From contig CAMBEO010000014.1 in the NCBI GenBank assembly GCA_945865725.1, positions 1-43,597 on the forward strand: 43,597 nt of DNA. Direction: 5' to 3'. How positions within the stretch are numbered: position 1 is the stretch's first letter; each line of letters begins with the position of its first letter. The notes below the pieces were generated by a model, which did not search any database, had not been told where the DNA came from, and saw only the letters and a program-made list of their open reading frames with translations. Made by a program: the position numbers and the translations under genes. This DNA is from Thermoflexus hugenholtzii JAD2. GTDB lineage: Bacteria; Chloroflexota; UBA11872; UBA12225. Positions 30,701 to 37,615 of the stretch are shown piece after piece.

Positions 30701-31555
30701 GCCGTCGCGCGCGACCCGTCGCTGGCGATCGTCGACTCGGGCGTGCTGCCCCGGCCCGAGGTGCGGGGAGGCACGCCTGGTCTCGGCATGATCGGGTTCA
30801 CCTTGGACGGCCTGCCGCCCGCGCCGGGAACGATGGCGCCGCAACGGGTCTGGGTCGCGAACCCGCTCACGGCGGGGGGGCAGGTCGGGTCGCGCCCGGT
30901 CACGATCGTCGGCGTGATCGACCGGCGCACGTCGCCAAACTTCCGGGGGGTGCACGTGTCCCTTGAGACGCTGCGTAGCCTCGGCCAGCCATTCCGGCCG
31001 GCACTGGCGCGGTATTACTACCGCTTGCACGGCAGCGTCGCGATCGGTGACGCGCGGGCGGCGCTTGGCGAGGCGTATTTCGGCGACGGTCTGCAGACGA
31101 CCGACCTCGAGGAGACGTACCGCAACCAGACCGGGCCGGTCCTGCTCGGGAGCGGCCTCCTGCAACTGTTCGTCGGGCTCGGCCTCGTCTCCGGCGTTGC
31201 CGCGCTCGCGGTCGTCGCGACCCGGTCGATCCTCGAACGGCGGCAGCAGATCGGCATGTTGCGCGCGGTTGGCGCGACCCGCCGCCAAGTCGCGGCCAGC
31301 CTCCTCCTTGAGGGGACGGTCGTCGTCGCCCTGGGGAGCGTGGCGGGCACGGCGCTCGGCCTCTGGACCTGCCGGAACGTGTTCGCGGTGCAGTTCTTCG
31401 ACCGCTTCCGGCCCGGCAGCGTGCTGATGGTCGTGCCGTGGGAACAGCTGGCGTCGACCATTGCCCTCACGTGCCTGGTTGCCCTGGCCGCGACCGTCAT
31501 CCCGGCCTGGCGCGGCGCATCGGTGCCCCCGGTGGCGGCGATCCGCACCGACTGA
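27794..31555 (+). CDS. Large FtsX/MacB-type ABC transporter permease with repeat insertions
   Basis: The product is about 1253 residues (ATG 27794, GGGGCGGA upstream; TTG 27782 is possible). It holds two FtsX-like modules. Helix 1 (about 12-32) and a first periplasmic domain are followed by three helices ending ARRSELGITRALGASAGELVALV. The second half starts ARRPAPAVRLALAHVSRNPYRTGMTAM and ends with ERRQQIGMLRAVGATRRQVAAS plus final helices. It pairs with the MacB-like ATPase upstream. Two loops carry repeat-derived sequence: APPGQRKTSHGGRGGNDA (about 602-619) between the two halves, and PTSAESSNARREGGEG (about 862-877) in the second extracellular domain. Both keep the frame. The protein probably moves lipids, lipoproteins or peptides across or out of the membrane. 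Confidence 0.87.
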   Translation: METFFGIPTTWLAAGSVAVLATVLAALHGVARRRPVLLSLALRQVPRRPAQTALIVVGLMISTTLITASLATGDTLTYSLRSAAVAEIGRLDVVITYSNVARLANQALASGDPFAQVSPFPFATYERLRDARATDPVLSRDVTGMTPALWLTCRAVDLTSKQGAGAAIRGIPPDHDRAFGDLVSLDGTRIDLGQLAPGEAVLNASGATTLAARVGDDVTCTGATTAHRFRIAAIAAATGLGTGSTVAFTVPLSHVQASLGTQAAAGIANPVNQVWVTLRGTELSSAELAPEVAAALRGHLVSEDAERALKAFVQESEFRVSLANRRPNLPLRVQRALDELDVLVTGQPPAIKDAPGVGEFSLAVPRGAKEARERLDRVLRVGGLRAALIQAARDMPDATKGPTLEGILRESTGYLILPIKEQVLIAADRAGNALTTIFLLFSLLSIATGLLLVFLIFSLLVAARRSELGITRALGASAGELVALVTFEGVAYAALATAVGVPAGLAVSRGLLAFLVWAVESGWAGFTGAGARVAEVAKWAAEPRSIVLAGAIGLVLTIATVAIAAWRVTRVTIVTAIRDLPEPPRRAKGGVHRSATSSSVHAPPGQRKTSHGGRGGNDADLPTLVTAWRAALRVGEHWPQALLPGGIALAAWAAWAGRGTWFTSGLSLLAIAAGLAVRDRAARSLDHDDARRLGFSAGAGLLGVLWILPFDYQVAIGLKPFDGGIEYFAIGGLASLAAAMVVASLNGDLAHRAVATALTAARRPAPAVRLALAHVSRNPYRTGMTAMMFAVVIFMLTIMQVLTASISDSQGDQDTAYGGFEVQGQTSNQVVTFGQVLPDDLAQTLVGSAGTTATGGTAPTSAESSNARREGGEGRPADADRARADRAARLSRDPSSLAVEAVEDPALRPYLAGAGTRVTSAVALLQLAAPRPAWGGYAIAGIDEGFARANAIPLENRTGDFPTDRDAWLAVARDPSLAIVDSGVLPRPEVRGGTPGLGMIGFTLDGLPPAPGTMAPQRVWVANPLTAGGQVGSRPVTIVGVIDRRTSPNFRGVHVSLETLRSLGQPFRPALARYYYRLHGSVAIGDARAALGEAYFGDGLQTTDLEETYRNQTGPVLLGSGLLQLFVGLGLVSGVAALAVVATRSILERRQQIGMLRAVGATRRQVAASLLLEGTVVVALGSVAGTALGLWTCRNVFAVQFFDRFRPGSVLMVVPWEQLASTIALTCLVALAATVIPAWRGASVPPVAAIRTD
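29575..29645. repeat. Modules B and C in frame within the ABC permease gene
   Basis: A diverged B module (CATCGTCATCCGTGCATGCG) is directly followed by a C module (CGTAAAACCTCTCACGGGGG). They lie in the linker between the two FtsX modules and keep the reading frame open. Confidence 0.75.
30365..30411. repeat. Diverged module C in frame within the ABC permease gene
   Basis: CTCTGCTGAAAGCTCCAACG followed by CCCGGCGGGAGGGGGGAG is a weaker C-like copy. It lies in the second extracellular domain, beside an Asp/Ala/Arg-rich low-complexity segment. Confidence 0.55.
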
Positions 31556-31585
31556 TCGGCGCGACCGCCGCCCGGCAAGGATCCT

Positions 31586-31624
31586 CTTACCGGTTCCTTA
31601 CGTGCGGTTGAGGCGCGCTTGAGG
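31586..31624 (+). promoter_or_regulatory. Paired 11-bp direct repeats upstream of the HtrA-like protease
   Basis: CTTAC occurs at 31586 and 31597, and TTGAGG at 31608 and 31619. All four starts are spaced exactly 11 bases apart. Direct repeats at one helical turn are typical of OmpR/PhoB-family response-regulator sites. A TACGCT -10-like hexamer follows at 31634. Binding is inferred only from spacing. Confidence 0.35.
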
Positions 31625-31683
31625 TTTTGGGCCTACGCTTGGGTCGTGGACGGGCGTTCGTTCCCGTCGCGGAGGCGAAGGTG

Positions 31684-32892
31684 ATGGAAACCACGGCGAA
31701 CGGCGGCAACGCCACCCCTCCCGTCCCGGTGCGCGTCGGACGGCGGGCCTTCATCCAGGGCGTACCGGTCGCGGCGCTGGTCGTCGCCGGCGCCATCGGT
31801 GGCGTCGCGGGCAGTGTCGTCACCGCGGTCCGTCTCGGGTCGGCGCCGCCAGTCGCGCACGCCGGACCGGCCCTCGCGGCACGCGGCGCCGTGGCCGACG
31901 CCGACATCGCCGCCCTCTACCGGCAGGTCAGCGGTTCGGTCGTCAGCGTCCAGACCGCCGCCGCGATCGCCCGCGCGCGCAGTGGTCGCACGCCGCCGAC
32001 GGGCGTCATCCCGGTTGGCGAGGGCACGGGCTTCGTCGTCGATGGCGACGGGACGATCCTGACCAACTTTCACGTGATCGACGGCGCAGACAAGGTCCGC
32101 GTGACCCTGATCGATGGCACGAGCGTGGATGCGCAGGTTGTCGGTTCGGACGCGTTCAGCGACGTCGCGGTCCTGCGCGCCGAGATCCCGGCCGGGCGCC
32201 TCGTCGTCGCGACCCTTGGCGACTCGGACATGGTGCAACCGGGGCAACTGGCCGTGGCGATCGGCACGCCGTTCGGCCTCGACCATTCGGTCACCGCCGG
32301 GATCGTCAGCGCCGTTGGGCGCGAGTTCGGCACGACACCGGGAGGGCGGCCGGCGCGCGGCCTGATCCAGACCGACGCGCCGATCAACCCGGGCAACTCC
32401 GGTGGGCCGCTCTTCAACGCCGCCGGCGAGGTCGTCGGCATGACGACCTCGATCGAAAGCCCCGTGCGCGGTAGCGTCGGCATCGGGTTCGCCGTGCCCG
32501 TCAATCGCGCGAAGACGGTCCTTGCCCTGGTCCGCGCGGGCAAGTCCGCGGACCCGGCCTGGCTTGGGGTCAGCGTCGGCCCCGTGTCGCCTGCCGTCGC
32601 GGCCACCCTCAAGCTCCCGTCGTCCGTGACGGCCGGCCTGGCGTTGTTGCGGGTCGTGCCGAATGGCCCGGCGGCGAGGGCCGGGCTGCGCGGGGCGGTC
32701 ACCGAGGATGGCACGCCCGCGGGCGATGTGGTCGTCGCGATCGATGGGCAGGCGGTCGCGCGCGTGGCCGACCTCACGGCCTACCTCGACCGGAAGGCGC
32801 CGGGCGACGCGGTGACCGTGACGATCTGGCGCGAGGGCCGCCGGTTGGAGGTGGGCGTCATGCTCACCGCCTGGCCACCGGCCGCGCCGTAG
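31684..32892 (+). CDS. HtrA/DegQ-like S1C serine protease with PDZ domain
   Basis: From the ATG at 31684 (GGAGG site eight bases upstream; a GTG lies at 31681) the protein is 402 residues. A Tat-like or signal-anchor segment follows (GRRAFIQGVPVAALVVAGAIGGVAG, about 20-45), so the enzyme faces outside. The trypsin-like triad is His130 in TNFHVIDG, Asp160 in SDVAVL and Ser239 in NPGNSGGPL. A PDZ domain occupies about 300-395 (LGVSVGPVSPAV through VTIWREGRRLEVGV). Such proteases degrade or refold damaged envelope proteins. One PDZ domain is usual for DegS/HtrA types outside proteobacteria. The gene follows the ABC permease by 128 bases and has its own candidate control region. Confidence 0.93.
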   Translation: METTANGGNATPPVPVRVGRRAFIQGVPVAALVVAGAIGGVAGSVVTAVRLGSAPPVAHAGPALAARGAVADADIAALYRQVSGSVVSVQTAAAIARARSGRTPPTGVIPVGEGTGFVVDGDGTILTNFHVIDGADKVRVTLIDGTSVDAQVVGSDAFSDVAVLRAEIPAGRLVVATLGDSDMVQPGQLAVAIGTPFGLDHSVTAGIVSAVGREFGTTPGGRPARGLIQTDAPINPGNSGGPLFNAAGEVVGMTTSIESPVRGSVGIGFAVPVNRAKTVLALVRAGKSADPAWLGVSVGPVSPAVAATLKLPSSVTAGLALLRVVPNGPAARAGLRGAVTEDGTPAGDVVVAIDGQAVARVADLTAYLDRKAPGDAVTVTIWREGRRLEVGVMLTAWPPAAP

Positions 32893-32913
32893 GCGCTCCT
32901 CGAAGTGGGCGCG

Positions 32914-34077
32914 TCAGACGGCCAGGACACGGCGTTCGCCGGCGGGCGCGTCGTCCCCGCGCTGGGCAAGGCCACCGGTGGCGATGCCTTGCACCTCCCA
33001 GGCGATGCCCCCGAACCCTGCCGGGTTTGGTGAGGGACCGTCGCGCGCCGGACGGCGCAAGCGGAAATCGAGGACGTGCGTCGCGAGGGCGCGAGGGCCC
33101 TCGTTATCCGCATACGCGCCCCCGGCCTGAAAACTCTCACGGGAGGAGAGGGGGAGACGGGCGGCGCCCGAGATGAGGGCGGCCCCGGCGGCGCCACGCG
33201 CCCGGTACGTCCGGACCTCGAGGGAGAGGCCGGCCAGTTCGCCATCGCGCCACGCCCACCGGTGGTCGGCAAGGACGAGGCGGAAGGCGGCCGACGGCCC
33301 GAGGAGGGCGCGCGGCGCGGCGCCGCGGCCGGTCACGCCCGGGCCGGTCGTCGCGACGAACAGCGCGGATCCGGCGCGAGCCGCCATCGACGCGAGGGTG
33401 GTCGCGGTGGCGGTCGAGAGGCGCGCACCCGCCGGGAACGGGCAGAGGATCGCGTCGAACGCCTCGCTGCGCAAGAGGATGAAGAGGGCATCGACGATGG
33501 CGCGCGGCGTCGTGTCGCCCGGGCCGGTCGGTGGACGCACGATGACCGGGCGGCAGGCCGGAGGCAGGCCAGCGGCAATGAGGGCGGGCGGGTAGAGGCG
33601 CGCACCGTGGTCGACCGGCACGTCGAGGATGGCGAGGAGGTCGGGGCGGAGGGCGGCGGCCCAGGCCAGCATGAAGGTGAGACGCCCGGCACCGGTCGCC
33701 GCGCCCACCTCGAGGATGGGTGGCACGGACAGGGGGCGCCCATCGCGCGACGTCGCACCAGGCCACCATGGCGGCAGGTCTGACGGGCGCGGCGCAATCC
33801 CGGTCGCGTGGCCCGGCGGCGCACCGGGACCGGGAGAACCCTCGTTATCCGCGTACGCGATCCCTCCCCCGCTGCGGCGGACCCGGGAAGCATGACCCTC
33901 CCCCCGCGCCTGGTCAAGGTAGACGAGGCTTCCCGCCCCCCACCGCTGGTGCACGGCGTCGAGGACGCGCGCAAGGGCCTGCCTCCCGGTGGCGGCCGCC
34001 CGAGGCGTTGTAGGGTCGGGCACGGTCACGGTCACGGGCACGGTCACGGTCACGGGCACGGTCACGGTCACGGTCAC
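32914..34077 (-). CDS. RecA-superfamily (ImuA-like) protein with degenerate P-loop and repeat insertions
   Basis: The core resembles the RecA/ImuA group: GAGSLVYLDQARG, then PILEVGAATGAGRLTFMLAWAAAL at the Walker A position, a Walker-B-like FDAILCPFPAG region, and a RecA-like C-terminal ELAGLSLEVRTYRARG. The P-loop lysine is missing (GAGRLT instead of GxGKT), so ATP binding is doubtful. Two repeat-derived peptides interrupt it in frame: RRSGGGIAYADNEGS near the N-terminus and SSRESFQAGGAYADNEGP near the C-terminus. The start lies in a GGTCAC hexamer tract, where every second codon is GTG; GTG 34023 (VPDPTTPRAAATG) may be the real start. ImuA-type proteins assist translesion synthesis, but no polymerase partner is in the window. 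The neighbouring ruv genes are also recombination genes. Family assignment is moderate. Confidence 0.6.
   Translation of the reverse strand: MTVTVTVPVTVTVPVTVTVPDPTTPRAAATGRQALARVLDAVHQRWGAGSLVYLDQARGEGHASRVRRSGGGIAYADNEGSPGPGAPPGHATGIAPRPSDLPPWWPGATSRDGRPLSVPPILEVGAATGAGRLTFMLAWAAALRPDLLAILDVPVDHGARLYPPALIAAGLPPACRPVIVRPPTGPGDTTPRAIVDALFILLRSEAFDAILCPFPAGARLSTATATTLASMAARAGSALFVATTGPGVTGRGAAPRALLGPSAAFRLVLADHRWAWRDGELAGLSLEVRTYRARGAAGAALISGAARLPLSSRESFQAGGAYADNEGPRALATHVLDFRLRRPARDGPSPNPAGFGGIAWEVQGIATGGLAQRGDDAPAGERRVLAV
33095..33158. repeat. Modules B and C in frame within the RecA-like gene
   Basis: CTCGTTATCCGCATACGCGC (B) is directly followed by CCTGAAAACTCTCACGGGAG (C). On the minus strand they encode SSRESFQAGGAYADNEG. 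Confidence 0.85.
33839..33892. repeat. Modules B and A in frame within the RecA-like gene
   Basis: CTCGTTATCCGCGTACGCGA (B) runs into CCCTCCCCCGCTGCGGCGG (A), whose last arm is disrupted (ACCCGGGAAGCATG). The minus strand encodes RRSGGGIAYADNEG. Confidence 0.85.
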
Positions 34078-34079
34078 GG
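34018..34079. repeat. GGTCAC/GGGCAC hexamer microsatellite at a gene start
   Basis: About ten hexamers follow each other, mostly GGTCAC with every third unit GGGCAC in part of the tract. On the minus strand this gives (GTGACC)n, encoding Thr-Val repeats with alternating GTG codons. It lies exactly at the 5' end of the RecA-like gene, so a change in repeat number would alter the available starts and N-terminus but, being a multiple of three, not the frame. Confidence 0.85.
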
Positions 34080-34129
34080 CGCGAGTATAGAACTAATGTT
34101 CCAGATCGCGCCTCGCCTTGCGGCCCAGA

Positions 34130-34305
34130 TCCCTCGTTATCCGCGTACGCGCTCCCTGGACTGCCCCCACCATCGTTATCCGCGTACGCGCCTCCTGGAC
34201 TGCCCCCACCATCGTTATCCGCGTACGCGATCCCTCCCCCGCTGCGGCGGGAGAGGGAAGCACCACCTCCACCCCCGGCGCTTGGGTAAAAGCCCTCACC
34301 GGAAG
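34130..34305. repeat. Composite dispersed repeat with three tandem B modules, then A and C
   Basis: CGTTATCCGCGTACGCG occurs three times with an exact 39-base period (34135, 34174, 34213). The linker TGGACTGCCCCCACCAT is repeated. A full module A and a C-like end (GTAAAAGCCCTCACCGG) follow; the queA stop codon (34296-34298) lies inside this last part. It fills most of the roughly 220-base gap between queA and the RecA-like gene. The repeated linkers rule out a CRISPR array. Confidence 0.85.
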
Positions 34306-35612
34306 AGGCAGGCGTCGCCGAACGAGTAGAAGCGGTACCGAGACCCGATGGCCGCGGCGTACGCCGCCCGGACGGTGGCCATCCCGGCGAACGCGGAGAC
34401 GAGCATGAGCAAGGTCGATCGGGGGACGTGGAAGTTGGTGACGAGGGCATCGGCAACAAGGAACGGCGCGCCGGGGACCAGGAAGAGGCGCGTCCACCCG
34501 TGCCACCCGGTCGCGGGGAGGTCGGCCCGCGCGGCACCGTGCGCCCGCGCCCACGACTCGGTCGCGCGGACGGCCGTCGTGCCGACGCAGGTCACGCGCC
34601 GGCCTTCCCGACGGGCGCGGGCGATCACCGCCGCCGTGGCATCGGGCACGACGGCGTACTCGGCGTGCATCGGGTGGTCGGCAATCCGGTCGACGCGGAC
34701 GGGAAGGAACGTGTCGGCCCCCACATGAAGGGTGACCGGGACGACCTCGACACCGCGGGCGCGCACGGACTCGAGGAGGGCGGGGGTGAAGTGAAGCCCG
34801 GCGGTGGGTGCCGCGGCGGAACCGGTCTCGCGCGCGTAGACGGTCTGGTAGCGGCTGCCGTCGACGAGACGTTGCCGGACGTAGGGGGGCAGGGGAACGT
34901 CGCCGTGGCGCACCGTCACCTCGTCAACCGGCCGGTCAAACCGGACCGCAATCCCGCCAGAAGCGAGGCGCGGGCCGACCTCGGCACGGGCGGGAGCGGT
35001 CGGCGACTCCCGGATGGAGACGGCGAGCGAAGGACCATCGTCATCCGCGCATGCGCCCCCACTACCCCCACCCTCAGTCCCTCCCCCGCTGCGGCGGGAG
35101 AGGGAAGCACTACCCTCCCCCGCTTCGCGGGAGAGGGAGGCAGCATCCAAGGGCGACTCGATCACGAGGACCTGGCCCGCGCGCAACCGGTTGGCCGGGC
35201 GCACGAGGGCCTCCCACCAGGGCGACCACCCTCCCTCATCCTCACCCTCACCCCCTGCCCCTCTCCCGGGGGGAGAGGGGAGGTGGAGGACCGGTCGCAG
35301 GAGGAGCAACTCGGCGCGACCGCCGGTCGGGCGCCGCGCGTGCAAGCGGGCGGCGATCACGCGGCTGTCGTTGACGACCAGGACATCGCCCGGGTCAAGC
35401 AGGTCGGGCAGGTCGCGGAACGCGCGATGGGTGAGGCCCGCGGTCGCGCAGTCGATGACAAGGAGCCGGCTCGCGTCGCGCGGTTCAACCGGCGCCTGCG
35501 CGACCAGCTCCGGGGGCAGGTCGTAGTCGAACTCGTCGGTCAGGGCTTCGGACTGCGGGCGGGGCCAAGGGACGTCGGCGACCTCCGGCGAGGCTTCGGG
35601 GGCACTGGTCAT
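34296..35612 (-). CDS. queA: tRNA preQ1(34) S-adenosylmethionine ribosyltransferase-isomerase with repeat insertions
   Basis: From the ATG at 35612 the protein is 438 residues, about 80 longer than E. coli QueA. The core is clear: FDYDLPPELVAQAPVEPRDASRLLV, DVLVVNDSRVIAARL, YQTVYARETGSAAAPTAGLHFT, VTLHVGADTFLPVRV, MHAEYAVV, VGTTAVRATES and the C-terminal LVTNFHVPRSTLLMLVSAFAG. The enzyme transfers the ribosyl part of SAM to preQ1 at tRNA position 34 to make epoxyqueuosine. The extra length comes from two repeat-derived segments in the second domain: LPSPPGRGAGGEGEDEGG and, 35 residues later, SLSREAGEGSASLSRRSGGG plus GGACADDDG. The frame is intact and all core motifs remain, so the enzyme is probably active. 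It follows ruvB by 232 bases. Confidence 0.93.
   Translation of the reverse strand: MTSAPEASPEVADVPWPRPQSEALTDEFDYDLPPELVAQAPVEPRDASRLLVIDCATAGLTHRAFRDLPDLLDPGDVLVVNDSRVIAARLHARRPTGGRAELLLLRPVLHLPSPPGRGAGGEGEDEGGWSPWWEALVRPANRLRAGQVLVIESPLDAASLSREAGEGSASLSRRSGGGTEGGGSGGACADDDGPSLAVSIRESPTAPARAEVGPRLASGGIAVRFDRPVDEVTVRHGDVPLPPYVRQRLVDGSRYQTVYARETGSAAAPTAGLHFTPALLESVRARGVEVVPVTLHVGADTFLPVRVDRIADHPMHAEYAVVPDATAAVIARARREGRRVTCVGTTAVRATESWARAHGAARADLPATGWHGWTRLFLVPGAPFLVADALVTNFHVPRSTLLMLVSAFAGMATVRAAYAAAIGSRYRFYSFGDACLFR
35033..35141. repeat. Modules B, A and a short A variant in frame within queA
   Basis: A diverged B (CATCGTCATCCGCGCATGCG), a full module A and a second A-like hairpin (CCCTCCCCCGCTTCGCGGGA) lie in series. 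The minus strand encodes the SLSREAGEGSASLSRRSGGG and ACADDDG peptides of QueA. Confidence 0.85.
35240..35288. repeat. Hairpin-forming repeat variant in frame within queA
   Basis: CCCCTCTCCCGGGGGGAGAG is a compact palindrome preceded by CTCACCCTCACCCCCTG. It encodes LPSPPGRGAGGEGEDEGG on the minus strand. It looks like a mixed A/C variant. Confidence 0.65.
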
Positions 35613-35763
35613 GGTGTCGGCAATCCTGCGAGCCTCGCTGTCCCCCACCGTGCCGTCACGAATGATGCCGTCCCCCGCCGCGCCGTCATCGCGATCCCGT
35701 CCCGCGACCACCGCATCCTACGCATCGTCGGCAAATGGTAGGGGTCTGAACCGGGACCGCGAA

Positions 35764-35820
35764 GGCTCCCTCTCCCGTCGAAGCGTTGAGGGTGCTTGTC
35801 GCGTCAGACGGGAGGGAGCC
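35764..35820. repeat. Long inverted repeat between ruvB and queA
   Basis: GGCTCCCTCTCCCGTC (35764-35779) pairs with GACGGGAGGGAGCC (35807-35820), giving 14 base pairs with a two-base bulge and a 27-base loop. It lies in the 232-base gap between ruvB and queA, where no gene is supported. It may be a decayed module-A pair. In the mRNA it could reduce or separate queA expression (inference). Confidence 0.6.
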
Positions 35821-35844
35821 AAGGCCAGTCCATGCGGCGCGACG

Positions 35845-36909
35845 CTACAAGAGGCGCGGCTGCGGCGTCCCGTCGGCGTGGGGGAACGGCAGCCCAAGGT
35901 GCTGGGCGGCCAACTCGGTCGCGATCCGCCCGCGGCTCGTCCGCTGCAAGTACCCCTGCTGGATCAGGTACGGCTCGTACACGTCTTGAAGCGTGTCGGA
36001 CTCCTCGCCGACCGTCGCGGCGAGCGTCTCGAGGCCGGCCGGCCCGCCCTTGAACCGCACGAGGAGGAGGGTCAGCAACTGCCGGTCGAGGTCGTCCAGG
36101 CCCTCCCGGTCGATCCCGAGGCCGTCAAGGGCGTCCACCGCCACGGACCGGGAGACGGCGCCATCCGCCATCACCTGCGCGTAGTCGCGCACGCGCCGCA
36201 ACAACCGCAGCGCGACGCGCGGCGTCCGGCGCGACCGCCGTGCGATCTCCGCCGCCCCATCGCCGTCGATCACCACCCGCAACACCCGCGCGGCGCGAAC
36301 CAGCAACCGCTCGATCGCCTCAATGTCGTAGAACTCGAGCCGGAACTGCAGGCCAAAACGGTCGCGCAACGGTGCCGTCAACAGGGCCGCGCGCGTCGTC
36401 GCCCCGATCAACGTGAAGCGCTTGAGGGGCAGGCGCAACACGCTGGACATCGCGCCCCGGCCGGAGACGATGTCCAGGACGTAGTCCTCCATCGCCGGGT
36501 ACAGGGACTCCTCGACGAGGCGGTTCAGGCGATGGATCTCGTCGACGAAGACGACGTCGCGTGACCCGACCTGCGTCAGGACGCTGGCTAGCGCACCCTG
36601 GTGCTCGATCGCCGGACCAGAAGTGGTCTTGATCTGCACGCCAAGTTCCGCGGCCACGATCCGGGAAAGCGTCGTCTTGCCGAGTCCTGGCGGGCCGTGC
36701 AACAGCACGTGGTCGAGCGCCTCGCCGCGGGCACGCGCCGCCGCGATCGCGATCGACAGCTGGTCCTTGATCGCCTCCTGGCCGACGTAATCGGCGAGGC
36801 GCCGCGGTCGCAGCGTCTCGTCATCGTCAGACCCTGACCCGCTGACCAGGCGCTCGGACGTGCCGTCGCCGGTCACCGGCACGCCTCGCGGCGCCTTGCC
36901 GACGACCAC
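35845..36909 (-). CDS. ruvB: Holliday junction branch-migration helicase RuvB
   Basis: RuvB is an AAA+ motor that drives Holliday junction branch migration with RuvA. The core is complete: [23 protein letters not shown], Walker [15 protein letters not shown], Walker [13 protein letters not shown], sensor 1 [13 protein letters not shown], and a C-terminal winged helix ([19 protein letters not shown]). The listed ORF to 37101 overlaps ruvA in another frame. The likely start is the GTG at 36909, eight bases after the ruvA stop, giving 354 residues with a short acidic N-terminus ([12 protein letters not shown]). Further GTG codons downstream are alternatives. Confidence 0.95.
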   Translation of the reverse strand: MVVGKAPRGVPVTGDGTSERLVSGSGSDDDETLRPRRLADYVGQEAIKDQLSIAIAAARARGEALDHVLLHGPPGLGKTTLSRIVAAELGVQIKTTSGPAIEHQGALASVLTQVGSRDVVFVDEIHRLNRLVEESLYPAMEDYVLDIVSGRGAMSSVLRLPLKRFTLIGATTRAALLTAPLRDRFGLQFRLEFYDIEAIERLLVRAARVLRVVIDGDGAAEIARRSRRTPRVALRLLRRVRDYAQVMADGAVSRSVAVDALDGLGIDREGLDDLDRQLLTLLLVRFKGGPAGLETLAATVGEESDTLQDVYEPYLIQQGYLQRTSRGRIATELAAQHLGLPFPHADGTPQPRLL

Positions 36910-36916
36910 CGGGCGC

Positions 36917-37495
36917 TCATTCGGGGCGCAAGATCGTGAGGGCGGCGCGAACCCGTTCCTCGACGGGGTGCGCGCGCGTCGATTCAGGCAGGCGCTTGAC
37001 CGCCGATTGCGCCTGCGCCGCCGTGAAGCCCATTGCCTGCAGCCACGCCAGGAGGTCGGCGTCACCCTCCCCGGCTTCTGCCTCCTCATCGACCTGGCCA
37101 AGCTTGTCCTTGAGGTCGAAGATGACTTGCTGCGCGATCACCTTCCCAATGCCAGGGATGCGCGTGAGGGCGGCGATGTTGCCTCGCACGATGTCGGCGC
37201 GCAGGCCGGCGGGCGTCGATCCGGAGAGGAGGGCGAGGGCCTTGGAGGGGCCGAGCTTGCTCACGGTCAACAACCGTTCGAAGAGGTCGATCTCGGCCTG
37301 CGTGGCGAAGCCGTAGAGGGTCAGCGCGTCCTCGCGCACCTGCAAGTGCGTGAGGAGGCGCACCGTCCCGCCGACGGGAGGGAGGGCGGCGGCCGTCGAG
37401 GCCGGCACGAGGACGCGGTAGCCGACGCCCCCCACGTCAATGACGACGGCGCCGGGGACGGCGCGTTCGAGGGTTCCGCGCACGGAGGCAAGCAT
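36917..37495 (-). CDS. ruvA: Holliday junction-binding protein RuvA
   Basis: The 192-residue protein has the OB-fold start [31 protein letters not shown], the [14 protein letters not shown] segment, tandem helix-hairpin-helix motifs ([16 protein letters not shown] and [19 protein letters not shown]), and the C-terminal three-helix domain that contacts RuvB ([22 protein letters not shown]). Length is normal. It lies between ruvC and ruvB on the minus strand as part of the yebC-ruvC-ruvA-ruvB-queA row. Confidence 0.96.
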   Translation of the reverse strand: MLASVRGTLERAVPGAVVIDVGGVGYRVLVPASTAAALPPVGGTVRLLTHLQVREDALTLYGFATQAEIDLFERLLTVSKLGPSKALALLSGSTPAGLRADIVRGNIAALTRIPGIGKVIAQQVIFDLKDKLGQVDEEAEAGEGDADLLAWLQAMGFTAAQAQSAVKRLPESTRAHPVEERVRAALTILRPE

Positions 37496-37615
37496 GCGCG
37501 GATGGTACGGCGTCCGGGCGCGCCGCCTCGACCGCCGCTCGATGCTGCCCGGAGCCCGGCCAGTGGCGCGCGGCGGTCGTGATGACCGGCGGCGTCGTCT
37601 CGGGGCGGAGGGCGC

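Noticed and set aside
34130-34266. Possible CRISPR array from three regularly spaced repeats
   Set aside because: The sequences between the B modules are identical rather than unique, there are only three units, and no cas gene is present.
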